From the NCBI RefSeq assembly GCF_900236475.1, contig NZ_LT963352.1, positions 1,364,001 to 1,428,000 on the forward strand: a stretch of DNA of 64,000 nt. Reading direction: 5' to 3'. The notes beneath the pieces are model-generated. The model searched no databases and was not told where the DNA came from. It saw nothing but the letters and a program-made list of their open reading frames with translations. How positions within the stretch are numbered: position 1 is the first letter of the stretch; every line of letters begins with the position of its first letter. The position numbers were made by a program, and so were the translations under genes. The stretch is from Streptomyces chartreusis NRRL 3882 (lineage in GTDB: Bacteria > Actinomycetota > Actinomycetes > Streptomycetales > Streptomycetaceae). Of the stretch, positions 40,427 to 49,205 are shown in pieces.

Positions 40427-42469
40427 CTACCGCACCGGCGTCGCGACCGGCGCCGGCGCGTAGCCGGTGGGCCGGGCCGTGAAGGTGCCGCGGCCCTGGG
40501 TGCGGCTGCGCAACCGGGTCGCGTAGCCGAAGAGTTCGGCCAGCGGCACGGTGGCCGTGACGACCGCCGCGCCCGCCCGGGTGACCGAGCCGGTCACCCG
40601 GCCGCGCCGGGCGGCGAGGTCGCCGAGCACGCCGCCCACCGCGTCCTCGGGCACGGTCACCGTGACCTCGACGACCGGCTCCAGCAGGACCATCGCGCAG
40701 GCGCGCAGGGCCTCGCGGAGCCCGAGGCGGCCGGCCGTGCGGAACGCCGTGTCCGAGGAGTCCTTCACATGGGTCGCCCCGTCGGTGAGCGTGACGCGCA
40801 GCCCGGTCACCGGGTGCCCGCCGAGCGGCCCCTCGGCGAGGGCGTCCCGGCAGCCCGCCTCGACCGCCCGGACGTACTCCTGCGGCACGCGCCCGCCGAC
40901 GACGGCCGAGCGGAAGTCGAAGCCTCCCTCCTCGTACGGCTCCACGTCGAGGACGACATGGGCGAACTGCCCCGCCCCGCCGTCCTGTTTGACGTGCCGG
41001 AACACCAGCCCGGACACACCCCGTGCGACGGTCTCCCGGTAACCGACCCGTGGGCGGCCTACGTTGACCTCCAGCCCGAGATCGCGCCGGAGCTTCTCCA
41101 CCGCCACCTCCAGATGCAGCTCGCCCATGCCCGACAGCACCGTCTGCCCGGTCTCCCGGTCGGTCCGCACGACCAGCGAGGGATCCTCCTCGGTCAGCCG
41201 GGCCAGCCCGGACGCCAGCCGGTCGGTGTCGCCGGCCCTGCGGGACTCGACCGCGACCGACACCACCGGCTCGGGCACGCCCGGCGGTTCCAGGACGAGC
41301 GGGGCGTCCGGCGCGCACAAGGTCGAGCCGGCACGGGCCGACTTGAGCCCGACGACGGCGACGATGTCCCCGGCGACCGCCCGGTCCAGCGGGGCGTGCC
41401 GGTCGGCCTGGACGCGCAGGATCCGGCCGACGCGCTCGGTGCGTCGCGCGCTCGCGTCCCAGAGGGTGTCTCCCTTCTGGATCGTCCCGGAGTAGATCCG
41501 CAGGTAGGTCAGCCGTCCGGTCGGGGTGGCGTGCACCTTGAAGGCGAGGGCGGCCGGCGGAGCCGCCGGATCGGCGGGCCGCTCCCGCTGCCCGCCCTCG
41601 TGGCTGCCGCGGACCGGCGGCACGCCCAGCGGCGACGGCAGATAGGCCACCACCGCGTCGAGCAGCGGCTCCACACCCCGGTTGCGGTACGCGGACCCGC
41701 ACAGCACGACCACGCCCTCGCCGTCCCGGGTGAGGTCCCGCAGCGCCGAGGAGAGGGTCCGCTCGCCGAGCGTGCCCGTGGCGCAGAACTCCTCCAGGGC
41801 GCCCGGATGGAGTTCCGCCACGGCCTCCTCCAGCGCCCGGCGGCGTGCGAGGGCCTCGTCCCGGAGGTCGTCCGGCACCGGCGCCTCCTCGAGGGCGTCG
41901 CCGTCGGCCCACCGCTGGGCGCGCATGCGTACGAGGTCGACGACGCCGGTGAAGGCGTCCTCCGAGCCGATCGGCAGCTGCACGACCAGCGGGGCGGGGT
42001 GCAGTCGCTCCCGGATCGACGCGACGGCCACGTCCAGGTCGGCGCCGGCACGGTCCATCTTGTTGACGAACGCGATCCTCGGTACGCCGTGCCGGTCGGC
42101 CTGCCGCCACACCGACTCGCTCTGCGGTTCCACCCCGGCCACCGCGTCGAACACCGCCACCGCGCCGTCGAGGACCCGCAGCGCACGCTCCACCTCGTCG
42201 GCGAAGTCGACGTGCCCCGGGGTGTCGATCAGGTTGATCCGGTGACCGTCCCAGGCGCAGCTCACCGCCGCGGCGAAGATGGTGATGCCCCGGTCCCGCT
42301 CCTGCGGGTCGAAGTCGGTGACGGTCGTGCCGTCGTGGACCTCGCCGCGCTTGTGCGTGGTTCCGGTGGCGAACAGGATCCGTTCGGTGACGGTGGTCTT
42401 GCCGGCGTCGACGTGGGCGAGGATGCCGAGGTTGCGGACGACGGCGAGCGGGTTGTGGTTGGTGCGCAC
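40427..42469 (-). CDS. Elongation factor G paralogue
   Basis: 680 residues of EF-G/TetM-type translational GTPase. G1 is AHVDAGKTT (residues 18-26), switch II DTPGH, G4 NKMD; domains II-V follow, with the domain IV/V pattern [10 protein letters not shown] and the C-terminal TRTQGRG-like segment [11 protein letters not shown]. It lies outside any str operon, so it is a second EF-G rather than the housekeeping copy; Streptomyces are known to carry one. The GTG start is preceded by AAAGG at 9 bases. A 32-residue leader ORF with a strong ribosome site lies 121 bases upstream. The protein may act in stress or antibiotic response (inference). Confidence 0.9.
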   Translation of the reverse strand: MRTNHNPLAVVRNLGILAHVDAGKTTVTERILFATGTTHKRGEVHDGTTVTDFDPQERDRGITIFAAAVSCAWDGHRINLIDTPGHVDFADEVERALRVLDGAVAVFDAVAGVEPQSESVWRQADRHGVPRIAFVNKMDRAGADLDVAVASIRERLHPAPLVVQLPIGSEDAFTGVVDLVRMRAQRWADGDALEEAPVPDDLRDEALARRRALEEAVAELHPGALEEFCATGTLGERTLSSALRDLTRDGEGVVVLCGSAYRNRGVEPLLDAVVAYLPSPLGVPPVRGSHEGGQRERPADPAAPPAALAFKVHATPTGRLTYLRIYSGTIQKGDTLWDASARRTERVGRILRVQADRHAPLDRAVAGDIVAVVGLKSARAGSTLCAPDAPLVLEPPGVPEPVVSVAVESRRAGDTDRLASGLARLTEEDPSLVVRTDRETGQTVLSGMGELHLEVAVEKLRRDLGLEVNVGRPRVGYRETVARGVSGLVFRHVKQDGGAGQFAHVVLDVEPYEEGGFDFRSAVVGGRVPQEYVRAVEAGCRDALAEGPLGGHPVTGLRVTLTDGATHVKDSSDTAFRTAGRLGLREALRACAMVLLEPVVEVTVTVPEDAVGGVLGDLAARRGRVTGSVTRAGAAVVTATVPLAELFGYATRLRSRTQGRGTFTARPTGYAPAPVATPVR

Positions 42470-42590
42470 GGCCCAGGGCCTTTCGGAGCGTTCAGGAAAG
42501 GGGCAGCGCGATTACCGGGCGAGAAGGGCAGGGCGGCCATGGCCCTGACGGCACGTCAAGGCACGTGATGGCGGCCGGGTGTCGTCCCGG

Positions 42591-42689
42591 TCAGCCGGTG
42601 CCGCCGCGCAGCGGGCACCGGAGCGACGAGGACACGAGGATCACCTCGTAGCGCGGCAGGGAGACGGTGGCAGCGGTGCGGTCACGCAC
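42591..42689 (-). CDS. Short leader-peptide ORF upstream of the EF-G paralogue
   Basis: A 32-residue ORF, read as MRDRTAATVSLPRY then EVILVSSSLRCPLRGGTG, in the 321-base stretch between the YceI gene and the EF-G-like gene. AAGGGAG stands 6 bases before its GTG start, one of the best ribosome sites in the region. It resembles the small leader peptides found ahead of metabolic genes in Streptomyces (hydrophobic/Ser-rich end near a Cys or Arg). Between its stop and the EF-G start the minus strand can fold short hairpins (for example AGGGC...GCCCT and GGCCC-T-GGGCC next to the EF-G start). It may couple its own translation to expression of the GTPase. No other gene was seen in 42470-42790. Confidence 0.55.
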   Translation of the reverse strand: MRDRTAATVSLPRYEVILVSSSLRCPLRGGTG

Positions 42690-42790
42690 GGCCGTCTCCC
42701 TTCGTTCGTCACGACGGTGCGCCGCCCGGGTCGTGGGCGGCGCGGGTACGTGCGTGAGTGTAGGGAGGGCGGGGGGAGCCGGGCCAGGGA

Positions 42791-43705
42791 TTATTCCGGC
42801 GGGGTCGGGGTGTCGTGGGTGCGGTACATCGCCTGCACGTCCAGTTCCAGTTGCACGGTGGGGCCGACCACCGCGATGCCCCGGGCCAGCATCGAGCGCC
42901 AGTTCAGCGTGTAGTCCTCACGGTGCAGTTCCGCCGTCGCCAGGGCCGCGCAGCGCAGTTCCTGGCCGTAGCCGCCGTTCACGGTGCCGAGGTACGTGGT
43001 GTCCAGGGCCACCGAGCGGCTCACGCCGTGCATCGTGAGGGAGCCCAGCAGCGACCACTTGCTGCCGCCCCGGTAGGCGAAGCGCGTGCTCGTGAAGTCG
43101 ATGTACGGGAAGCGCTCGACGTCCAGGAAGTCGGCAGACCGCAGGTGGTTGTCGCGCGTGGTGTTGCCGGTGGTGATGCTGGAGGCGTCGATGCGGACGC
43201 GCACGCGGGAGTCGGCCATGTCCTGGGCGATCTGTATGCCGCCGTCGAAGCGTTCGAAACGGCCGTGCACATGGGCCATGCCGACGTGCTTGGCGATGAA
43301 CCGGATCGCGGTGTGCGGCGGGTCGAAGAGCCAGGTGCCGGGCGTCGGCAGCTGGAGCGCCTCGGCCGGTTGCAGCCAGACGCGCTCGGTGGGCGTCGAG
43401 GTGCCCGCGGCCGTCTCGATCGTCTCGCGGTGCGGCCGCAGGCCCTCGGCCGAGATGAGCAGGCTGTACCGGCCGGGCGGCAGCGCGGCGAGGAAGTAGC
43501 CGTAGGGGTCGGTCGTGCCGCGGGCGGCCACCCGGTGGCTGTCCAGGGCGGTGACGGTGACATCCGCGGCGGCCAGGGGCGAGCCCATCGGGTCGACCAC
43601 CTCGCGGGCGACGGCACCCGCACCGGGTGGGAGGGGGAGGGCGAGGCCCGCCGCCGCGGCCGAGGCGCTCTTGTGCCATCGGCGCCGGAGCAGTGCGAGG
43701 GCCAT
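42791..43705 (-). CDS. YceI-family protein with N-terminal carboxypeptidase-regulatory-like domain
   Basis: 304 residues. Residues about 33-110 form a beta-sandwich like carboxypeptidase regulatory domains (GTTDPYGYFLAALPPGRYSLLIS region), followed by a YceI domain (about 118-300; WLFDPPHTAIRFIAKHVGMA, TTGNTTRDNHLRSADFLDVERFP pieces). YceI domains bind isoprenoid or other hydrophobic ligands. ATG 43705 is chosen since AAGG lies 8 bases upstream; the GTG at 43714 overlaps that site. There is a hydrophobic Ala/Leu stretch at the N-terminus but no clean signal peptide. About 110 bases upstream lies a palindrome identical to one in front of the regulator at 53 kb. Confidence 0.85.
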   Translation of the reverse strand: MALALLRRRWHKSASAAAAGLALPLPPGAGAVAREVVDPMGSPLAAADVTVTALDSHRVAARGTTDPYGYFLAALPPGRYSLLISAEGLRPHRETIETAAGTSTPTERVWLQPAEALQLPTPGTWLFDPPHTAIRFIAKHVGMAHVHGRFERFDGGIQIAQDMADSRVRVRIDASSITTGNTTRDNHLRSADFLDVERFPYIDFTSTRFAYRGGSKWSLLGSLTMHGVSRSVALDTTYLGTVNGGYGQELRCAALATAELHREDYTLNWRSMLARGIAVVGPTVQLELDVQAMYRTHDTPTPPE

Positions 43706-43813
43706 GTCGTTCACCTTTCTTCAGCGGCCCGCGGCGGCGATTCGGCGCACGCCGCCGGCCGCACCTTGCTGCGGTCACACCCCCTTGTCGATCTTGAAGG
43801 ACCGTGCGGCACG

Positions 43814-43835
43814 GCGGGTGTCTCATTACGAGACA
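43814..43835. promoter_or_regulatory. Palindromic site, copy 1 (identical to 53011-53032)
   Basis: Contains GTGTCTCATTACGAGACA; arms TGTCTC and GAGACA around ATTAC. The 22 bases 43814-43835 are identical to 53011-53032. It sits 109 bases upstream of the YceI start and directly beyond the stop of the reductase gene. Confidence 0.75.
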
Positions 43836-43836
43836 G

Positions 43837-44679
43837 TCAGGACCGCTCCCGGAAGGCGTCCGCGTGCTCGGCGGCCCACTGGGCGAAGGTGCGCGCCGGG
43901 CGGCCGGTGACCTTCTCGACGGTGCCCGAGACCGTGCGGCCCGCCTCGGGGGTGTTCCCGTACACCTCGAGCAGGAAGCCGATCACGTCCTCCGGCAGGT
44001 ACGCCGCCCGCCACTGCTCGACGGCCTGCTCCTCGGTCAGCTCGACCAGCGCGATCTCCCGGCCGACGGCGGCGGCGATCGTCTTCACCTTGTCGGCGAC
44101 GGTGAGCACTTCGGGGCCGGTGATCACGTACTCCTGGCCTGCGTGGCCCTCCTCGGTCAGCGCGACCGCGGCGACGGCGCCGATGTCGCCCTCGTGGACC
44201 ATGGCACTCAGCCGTGCGACGAACGGCTCCCGCACCTCGCCCGAGGCCGTGATCCCGTCCGCCCACTCCAGGGCGTTGGCCATGAACTCGACCGGCTTGA
44301 GCACGGTCCAGTCCACACCGTCGTCGGCACGTACCGCGTCCTCCAGCGGGGTGGGTCCGCCGCCGTGCAGCACGGTGATCCGGCGGACGCCGGCCGAGCG
44401 CGCCAGTTCCAGGATGCGCGGGCCGGTCTCCAGCGGAGTGAAGGCGGCACCGCCGAAGGTGATCAGGTGCAGTCCGCTCACACCCTCCAGCGCGGGGGCC
44501 AGGCCGTCGGACTCGGTCAGGTCGCCCTCGACGACCTCGACTCCGGCCGGGAAGGCGGCCTTCGCCGCGTCGCGTGTCAGGACACGCACCTCGTGGCCCC
44601 GGGCGAGCAGTTCGGCGACGACCTGGCGTCCGACGGTTCCGGTGGCGCCGGTGACAAGAATCCTCTGCGTCTGCGTCAT
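43837..44679 (-). CDS. NmrA/atypical short-chain reductase-like NAD(P)-binding protein
   Basis: 280 residues with ILVTGATGTVGRQVVAELLARGHEVRVLTR at the start (NAD(P)-binding; about residues 7-37) and the extended NmrA-type architecture without a YxxxK catalytic motif. Such proteins act as quinone reductases (QorB type) or redox sensors. It stops next to the shared palindrome, 131 bases before the YceI gene on the same strand. Exact role unknown. Confidence 0.82.
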   Translation of the reverse strand: MTQTQRILVTGATGTVGRQVVAELLARGHEVRVLTRDAAKAAFPAGVEVVEGDLTESDGLAPALEGVSGLHLITFGGAAFTPLETGPRILELARSAGVRRITVLHGGGPTPLEDAVRADDGVDWTVLKPVEFMANALEWADGITASGEVREPFVARLSAMVHEGDIGAVAAVALTEEGHAGQEYVITGPEVLTVADKVKTIAAAVGREIALVELTEEQAVEQWRAAYLPEDVIGFLLEVYGNTPEAGRTVSGTVEKVTGRPARTFAQWAAEHADAFRERS

Positions 44680-44776
44680 GCCCCGACCTTAGGAAGACTC
44701 GCGGTCACCTTGTGTCCGCAAGGCCATCGCAAGACCGGGGCGGGTGGGGCTCTGTTCTCCGTCGCCGGACGAGGCG

Positions 44777-46075
44777 TCATCGGCGCGGCGGGCGCAGCGC
44801 CGTCAGGTCGTCCGGAAGCAGCTGCGGGTGGTACGCCGCCAGGGCCGCGCCGCCGAGCCACCAGCCGCGGTGGACCAGGGCCCGGCACAGGCCGGGGTCG
44901 AGGCGGTCGAAAACGGTCGGGACGAGGGCGAGGTGCCGGCCGTCGAAGGCCGGGTCCTCGGGGAAGGCCGCGTGCCATCGGCGCAGGGCGTCCGGGCCGT
45001 CCGCCGGGAAGTCGGTGGAGAGCTGGACGAGGACCCCGCGGCGGGCACCGCGCGGCAGTTCACCGTCCGGGCCCGCGGCCCTCGCGCGCTCGAAGCGTTC
45101 GACGACGGCACGGGTCCGCAGCGTGGTGCTCTGCCGGTACAGCAGCGAGTTCGCCCGGGCCAGGTCCCGGACCACCGGGACGCGCCCGTACACGCCGGGG
45201 CGCAGCAGCCCCCCGGCGTTGAGGACGCACAGGAAGGTGTGCCGGTATCGGTCTGAGTCGATGGCCTCCAGGCCCGTGTTGTCGTACGTACCGCCGTCGA
45301 GCAGCGCGGGCGGGTGGGTGGCGCACGGGAAGGGGTCCTGGTCGAGGACGACGGGCGGGAACGCGCCGGGCACCGCCGCGGAGGCGGACACGGCCCGGCT
45401 CAGCCGCAGCCGCGTGCCGGCCGTGGGGGCCAGGCCGATGGTGTAGTCGCCGTACACGTCGCGTTCGAAGGTGAAGCGGGCCCCGGTGGTCTGGTTGGCG
45501 GCGTTGACGATCCAGCGCACCTCCGGGTCCAGCCGCTCCAGTTCGGTCTCGCCCAGGAACCACTCGTCCAGGCACCTGGCCAGGAGATCCGTACGGGTCG
45601 AGGGGCCGAGGGTCCGCCACAGGCCGCCGACGAGGGCACGCTTGAGGGAGCGGGAGGAGACGCGGTCGACGACCGGCGCGACGACCAGCTCGTCGACGGC
45701 GTCCGCGGTGAAGTTCTCCCGCCGCAGCGCGGGCCAGGCGGTCGCCAGGCAGCCGTTGGCGATCGAACCGCCGGACACGGACGAGGAGTACCGCAGCCGG
45801 GGAAGCAGCCCGGTGTCGGCCAGCAGCCGCACGAAGCCCAGGGCGGCGAGAGTGGCACGGAACCCGCCGCCGGACAGGGCGAGCGCGACCGGGTGGTCGG
45901 TGGCCGGTGGTTCGGCAGGGCGGAGGGCGTCACCGCAGGGACGCGCCGTGAGGCCGGTGCCGGCAGCCGGCGAGTCCACGGCCCACTGCGGACCGGCGCC
46001 CGGCACGGCGCCGGCCGGAAGCGCGGAAGGGGCGGAGGGGGCGGAAGGGGCGGGGGGCCGCCGGGAGGTGGTCAT
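44777..46075 (-). CDS. Patatin-like phospholipase
   Basis: 432 residues. ALSGGGFRATLAALG is the oxyanion motif, SSVSGGS gives the probable nucleophile Ser101 (first Gly of GxSxG is Ser, as in cPLA2-like members), and LLDGGTYDNTG holds the dyad Asp260. An Ala/Ser/Pro-rich N-terminus of about 60 residues is low-complexity and may be a linker. The ATG overlaps the stop of the MBL-fold gene (ATGA) and so is made with it. It probably cleaves membrane phospholipids; in an operon with a protease and an MBL protein this could be a toxic effector (inference). Confidence 0.87.
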   Translation of the reverse strand: MTTSRRPPAPSAPSAPSALPAGAVPGAGPQWAVDSPAAGTGLTARPCGDALRPAEPPATDHPVALALSGGGFRATLAALGFVRLLADTGLLPRLRYSSSVSGGSIANGCLATAWPALRRENFTADAVDELVVAPVVDRVSSRSLKRALVGGLWRTLGPSTRTDLLARCLDEWFLGETELERLDPEVRWIVNAANQTTGARFTFERDVYGDYTIGLAPTAGTRLRLSRAVSASAAVPGAFPPVVLDQDPFPCATHPPALLDGGTYDNTGLEAIDSDRYRHTFLCVLNAGGLLRPGVYGRVPVVRDLARANSLLYRQSTTLRTRAVVERFERARAAGPDGELPRGARRGVLVQLSTDFPADGPDALRRWHAAFPEDPAFDGRHLALVPTVFDRLDPGLCRALVHRGWWLGGAALAAYHPQLLPDDLTALRPPRR

Positions 46076-47151
46076 GGCGGGTCTCCGATCGTGATGAGGA
46101 GCGCTTGCTCGGCGGGCGCCCGGACGTCGACGCCGAAGGCGCGGCCCTCGCTCAGTCGCGTCAGTTCCTCCTCGGCGAACGGGATGTGGTTGGTCAGGTG
46201 GACGACGTACTCGTCGTCCGGTGCCCGGGACTCGACGAGCCAGCGCAGGGTGTCCTCGCTGGGGTGGTGGTGGCGGACGCCGTCGGCGGATATCACGTAG
46301 TGGTCGGCCCGCACCTGCTCGAAGAAGCCTGCTTCCACGTTGCGGTCACTGCCGTGGTGCGGCAGTTTGAGCAGGTCGATATGGAAGGGTTCCGAGTCGT
46401 CGAGCAGGCCCAGTTCGCGCAGCCCGGTCAGGACGCGGTCGCCGCGGGCGTCACCGGTGAGCAGAGCGGTGCGGCCCTCGTGGCGCAGCAGCAGGACGAT
46501 GCTGGAGAGGTTCGGCACCGACCCGTCGGTGTAGCCCGCGGTGATGACGTCGGGATCGCCGCGCTGTTTCGCCTTGCGCCAGCGTCCCTCCAGCTCCTCC
46601 AGCGCTTCCTGGTCCGGCGCGACGACCGTGACGTCCAGGTCGTCGAGGACCGCCTCGGCGCCCTCGGTGAGCGGGCCGCCGAACGGGGCGTTGCCGTCCA
46701 GGTGCAGCGCGGTCGCCGCGTTGCGGATGTCGCGGCCCTGCTGGTAGCTCGCCCCGACCGCCGCGTCGGTGGCGGCGCGTTCGAGGAGCGGCCGGACGGA
46801 GGCGCTCAGCCCGGGGGCACGCCGGTCGACGAGTTCCTCCACGGAGTTGAACCACAGGGCGTCCACCGCGTACGGCAGGGCGTCCCCGTCCTGCTGGGCC
46901 TGCCGCATGTCGCGGAAGAGCCGGACGAGCCCGCCGGCGTGGTCGTCGTCGACATGGGAGAGGCACACGACGTCGAGGTGCGGCGCAGCGCCGCCGCCCG
47001 GTCCGCCGAGCTGCCGCAGCCGGCCGCGGAGCGTGGCCCGGTAGACGTCTCCGGGACCGCCGTCGACGAGCATGACCCGCTCGGGGGGTGTGCCCCAGTG
47101 GACGAGGAAGCAGTCGCCGTGGCGGGCGTCGAGGAAATCGAACGTGAGCAT
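46072..47151 (-). CDS. ComEC/Rec2-like metallo-beta-lactamase-fold hydrolase
   Basis: 359 residues, soluble. The metal motif LSHVDDDHAGG (HxxxDH type), the start FDFLDARHGDCFLVHW, LLTGDARGDR and the KLPHHGSDRN segment are typical of the soluble ComEC-like MBL family, which are often nucleases or phosphodiesterases. AGGAG stands 5-6 bases before the ATG at 47151. It lies 28 bases after the protease gene and is overlapped by the patatin gene, the middle of a three-gene operon. No membrane channel domain is present, so this is not the DNA-uptake protein itself. Confidence 0.85.
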   Translation of the reverse strand: MLTFDFLDARHGDCFLVHWGTPPERVMLVDGGPGDVYRATLRGRLRQLGGPGGGAAPHLDVVCLSHVDDDHAGGLVRLFRDMRQAQQDGDALPYAVDALWFNSVEELVDRRAPGLSASVRPLLERAATDAAVGASYQQGRDIRNAATALHLDGNAPFGGPLTEGAEAVLDDLDVTVVAPDQEALEELEGRWRKAKQRGDPDVITAGYTDGSVPNLSSIVLLLRHEGRTALLTGDARGDRVLTGLRELGLLDDSEPFHIDLLKLPHHGSDRNVEAGFFEQVRADHYVISADGVRHHHPSEDTLRWLVESRAPDDEYVVHLTNHIPFAEEELTRLSEGRAFGVDVRAPAEQALLITIGDPP

Positions 47152-47179
47152 GTCGGCTCCTGGCTGGTGGACCGATCCG

Positions 47180-48991
47180 TCAGACGGACTGGATGGCACG
47201 CAGCACGTCGACGAGCCCATGGCCCTGGAAGTGGCGTTCGCGGGCCAGGTCCGTCGCCGTGGCGCACAGGATCTCCTTCACGCGTTCCGGGCGGCCGATC
47301 AACTCCCGGTTGCGGGCCAGCAGCATGGCCGCGGCTCCGCTGACATGGGCCGCCGCCTGGCTGGTGCCGTGCATGGCGGCGATGCCCTCGCCGGGGATGG
47401 GGCCGTCGATGTCCTCCCCCGGGGCGACCAGGTCGGGCTTGGGCCGACCGTCGCCGGTGGGGCCGCGGCTGGAGAAGTAGCTGACGCCGTGGCGGTGCGG
47501 GTTGCTGCGGTGGGTGGAGCCGACGGTGATGACGGACTCCGCGTTCCCGGGGTCGGAGATGCTGATGTTCCGGTAGTCGGAGCCCAGGGTCCGCGCGGTG
47601 CCGGCGAACCCCGCGTTGCCGGCCGCCGTCACGACCACGACGCCCGACCGGGTCAGGCGGTCGCACTCGACGCACACGGGTGTCCACCCGGTGGAGTGGC
47701 TGGCGACGTCGTGCGGGACCGACAGGCTGATGTTGACCCCGGCGACGATGAACCGCCCGGCCGTCTCGTTGATGTGACGGATCGCCTGGAGCGCGGTGAC
47801 GATGGAGAACTCGTCGCCTCCGCCGTCGTCGTCGAGGACCCGGAAGTCGTACAGCCGGATGTGCGGGCAGATGCCGCGGAAGTCCAGCTCCGGCCAGCAG
47901 CCGCCGATGATGCCGGCGATGTGGGTGCCGTGCTGGTCGCCGGGCGTCGGCCGGGCGGGCCGCCCCGGGGACGGGGTGGTCTCCACGGACGGCAGGGCGG
48001 CCGCCCAGTTGACCAGGCCGCCCACGAGCACGTCCGCGGAGAGTTTCTCCCGTACGCCGGTGAAGTCGAAGGAGCGGGCGATGCGCGTCTCGAGCTGCTG
48101 CGGCGTGGGGCCGGTGGTGTCCCAGTCGTGGAAGGCGGGGTGCCGCGGGTCGATGCCGCTGTCGACCACGGCCCAGCCGATGGAGGCGGTGTCCACCGAG
48201 AAGACCTGCTCCGCCGCGTCGGCTTTGATCGTCCGGCGGGACCGTACGACCGCTCCGGTCGCGGGCCGGTTCGTCGTCACGGAGACGACCGGGTACTTCT
48301 GTCTTCGGTCGACCACCCGTCCGACGGGTGCGTGCGGCCGGCGCGCGGGGCCGGTGTCCACGACGACGGCGTCCAGCATGTCGACGAGTACGTCCGTCAC
48401 GGCCCGTTCCCGCGTCTCGTCCCGGGCGAGGTCCGGCCGCGCGTTCCGCACCACGCGGTGCAGCAGCCTCAGCAGCCAGGTGACGTGGCGGCCGCGCTCC
48501 TGGCGGCGTTCCATGCTGTCGTGGATCTCGCTGGTGGCCGGGGTCCTGACGTGTCCGGCGAGGGCTGCTTCGATACTCTCGGTCCCGCCGCCGCGGGCGA
48601 GTTCGTGGGCGACGCGCACCGCACCGGCCAGGCTGGTGAGGGGCAGGATGTCGCTGACGAGTTCCTTGAGGGTCAGCTGCGCCGCCACGAAGCTGCCGGC
48701 GGCGATCGGACGGCACTTCTCCATCAGCCCGCGGCTCTGGAATCGCTCCAGCACCTGCTCGACGCCGTACTCCTCACGGATCGCGAGAATCAGGTCCTGC
48801 CGTCCCCGCTCCCCCGTCCGGGCCGCCGCTGCCGGACCGGCGCCGGCGCCCGGGCCGTCGGCGTCCCCCCGCGAGGACGGCGGCCGGGCGAACGCCAGCC
48901 ATACGTCGAAGTGCACGGGGCAGTAGGTGGCCCACAGGACAGGTACGGGGCCCTCCCCGTAGAACACTGCTGAGAGGTCGGCTCGGTCCAT
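47180..48991 (-). CDS. S8 (subtilisin-like) serine peptidase with long N-terminal domain
   Basis: 603 residues. The catalytic triad is complete: Asp277 (VVDSGID), His354 (DQHGTHIAG) and Ser544 (MHGTSQAAAH), with oxyanion Asn459 (AAGNA). The first about 265 residues are not subtilisin-like and have no signal peptide: a helical, Arg/Glu-rich region that could be a sensor or interaction domain. GGGAG is 5 bases before the ATG at 48991. It is first in an operon with an MBL protein and a patatin lipase. The lack of secretion signals and the operon partners suggest an intracellular, possibly activated protease. Its target is unknown. Confidence 0.88.
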   Translation of the reverse strand: MDRADLSAVFYGEGPVPVLWATYCPVHFDVWLAFARPPSSRGDADGPGAGAGPAAAARTGERGRQDLILAIREEYGVEQVLERFQSRGLMEKCRPIAAGSFVAAQLTLKELVSDILPLTSLAGAVRVAHELARGGGTESIEAALAGHVRTPATSEIHDSMERRQERGRHVTWLLRLLHRVVRNARPDLARDETRERAVTDVLVDMLDAVVVDTGPARRPHAPVGRVVDRRQKYPVVSVTTNRPATGAVVRSRRTIKADAAEQVFSVDTASIGWAVVDSGIDPRHPAFHDWDTTGPTPQQLETRIARSFDFTGVREKLSADVLVGGLVNWAAALPSVETTPSPGRPARPTPGDQHGTHIAGIIGGCWPELDFRGICPHIRLYDFRVLDDDGGGDEFSIVTALQAIRHINETAGRFIVAGVNISLSVPHDVASHSTGWTPVCVECDRLTRSGVVVVTAAGNAGFAGTARTLGSDYRNISISDPGNAESVITVGSTHRSNPHRHGVSYFSSRGPTGDGRPKPDLVAPGEDIDGPIPGEGIAAMHGTSQAAAHVSGAAAMLLARNRELIGRPERVKEILCATATDLARERHFQGHGLVDVLRAIQSV

Positions 48992-49205
48992 GTGGACTCC
49001 CGGTGCGCGTGCGTGCGGCCCTGCGCAAGGCGTGGGAGACGGCGGCAGCGGCCGAGGGCCTGTTTCCATGCTCCACCCAGGTCAGGGGCGCTGCAACCGC
49101 ACGGGCCGGGCGGCAGCGCGCTGACGCCGCATCAGGCAGTCTGGGGTGATGCCGGGTCACGGCGGTGGGGGCGGCTGACAGCGGGTGGGGGTCTGACGGC
49201 GGCTC

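Noticed and set aside
47072..48973. Long plus-strand open frame opposite the protease gene
   Set aside because: It is antisense to the complete catalytic triad of the S8 peptidase and has no ribosome site or known motifs.
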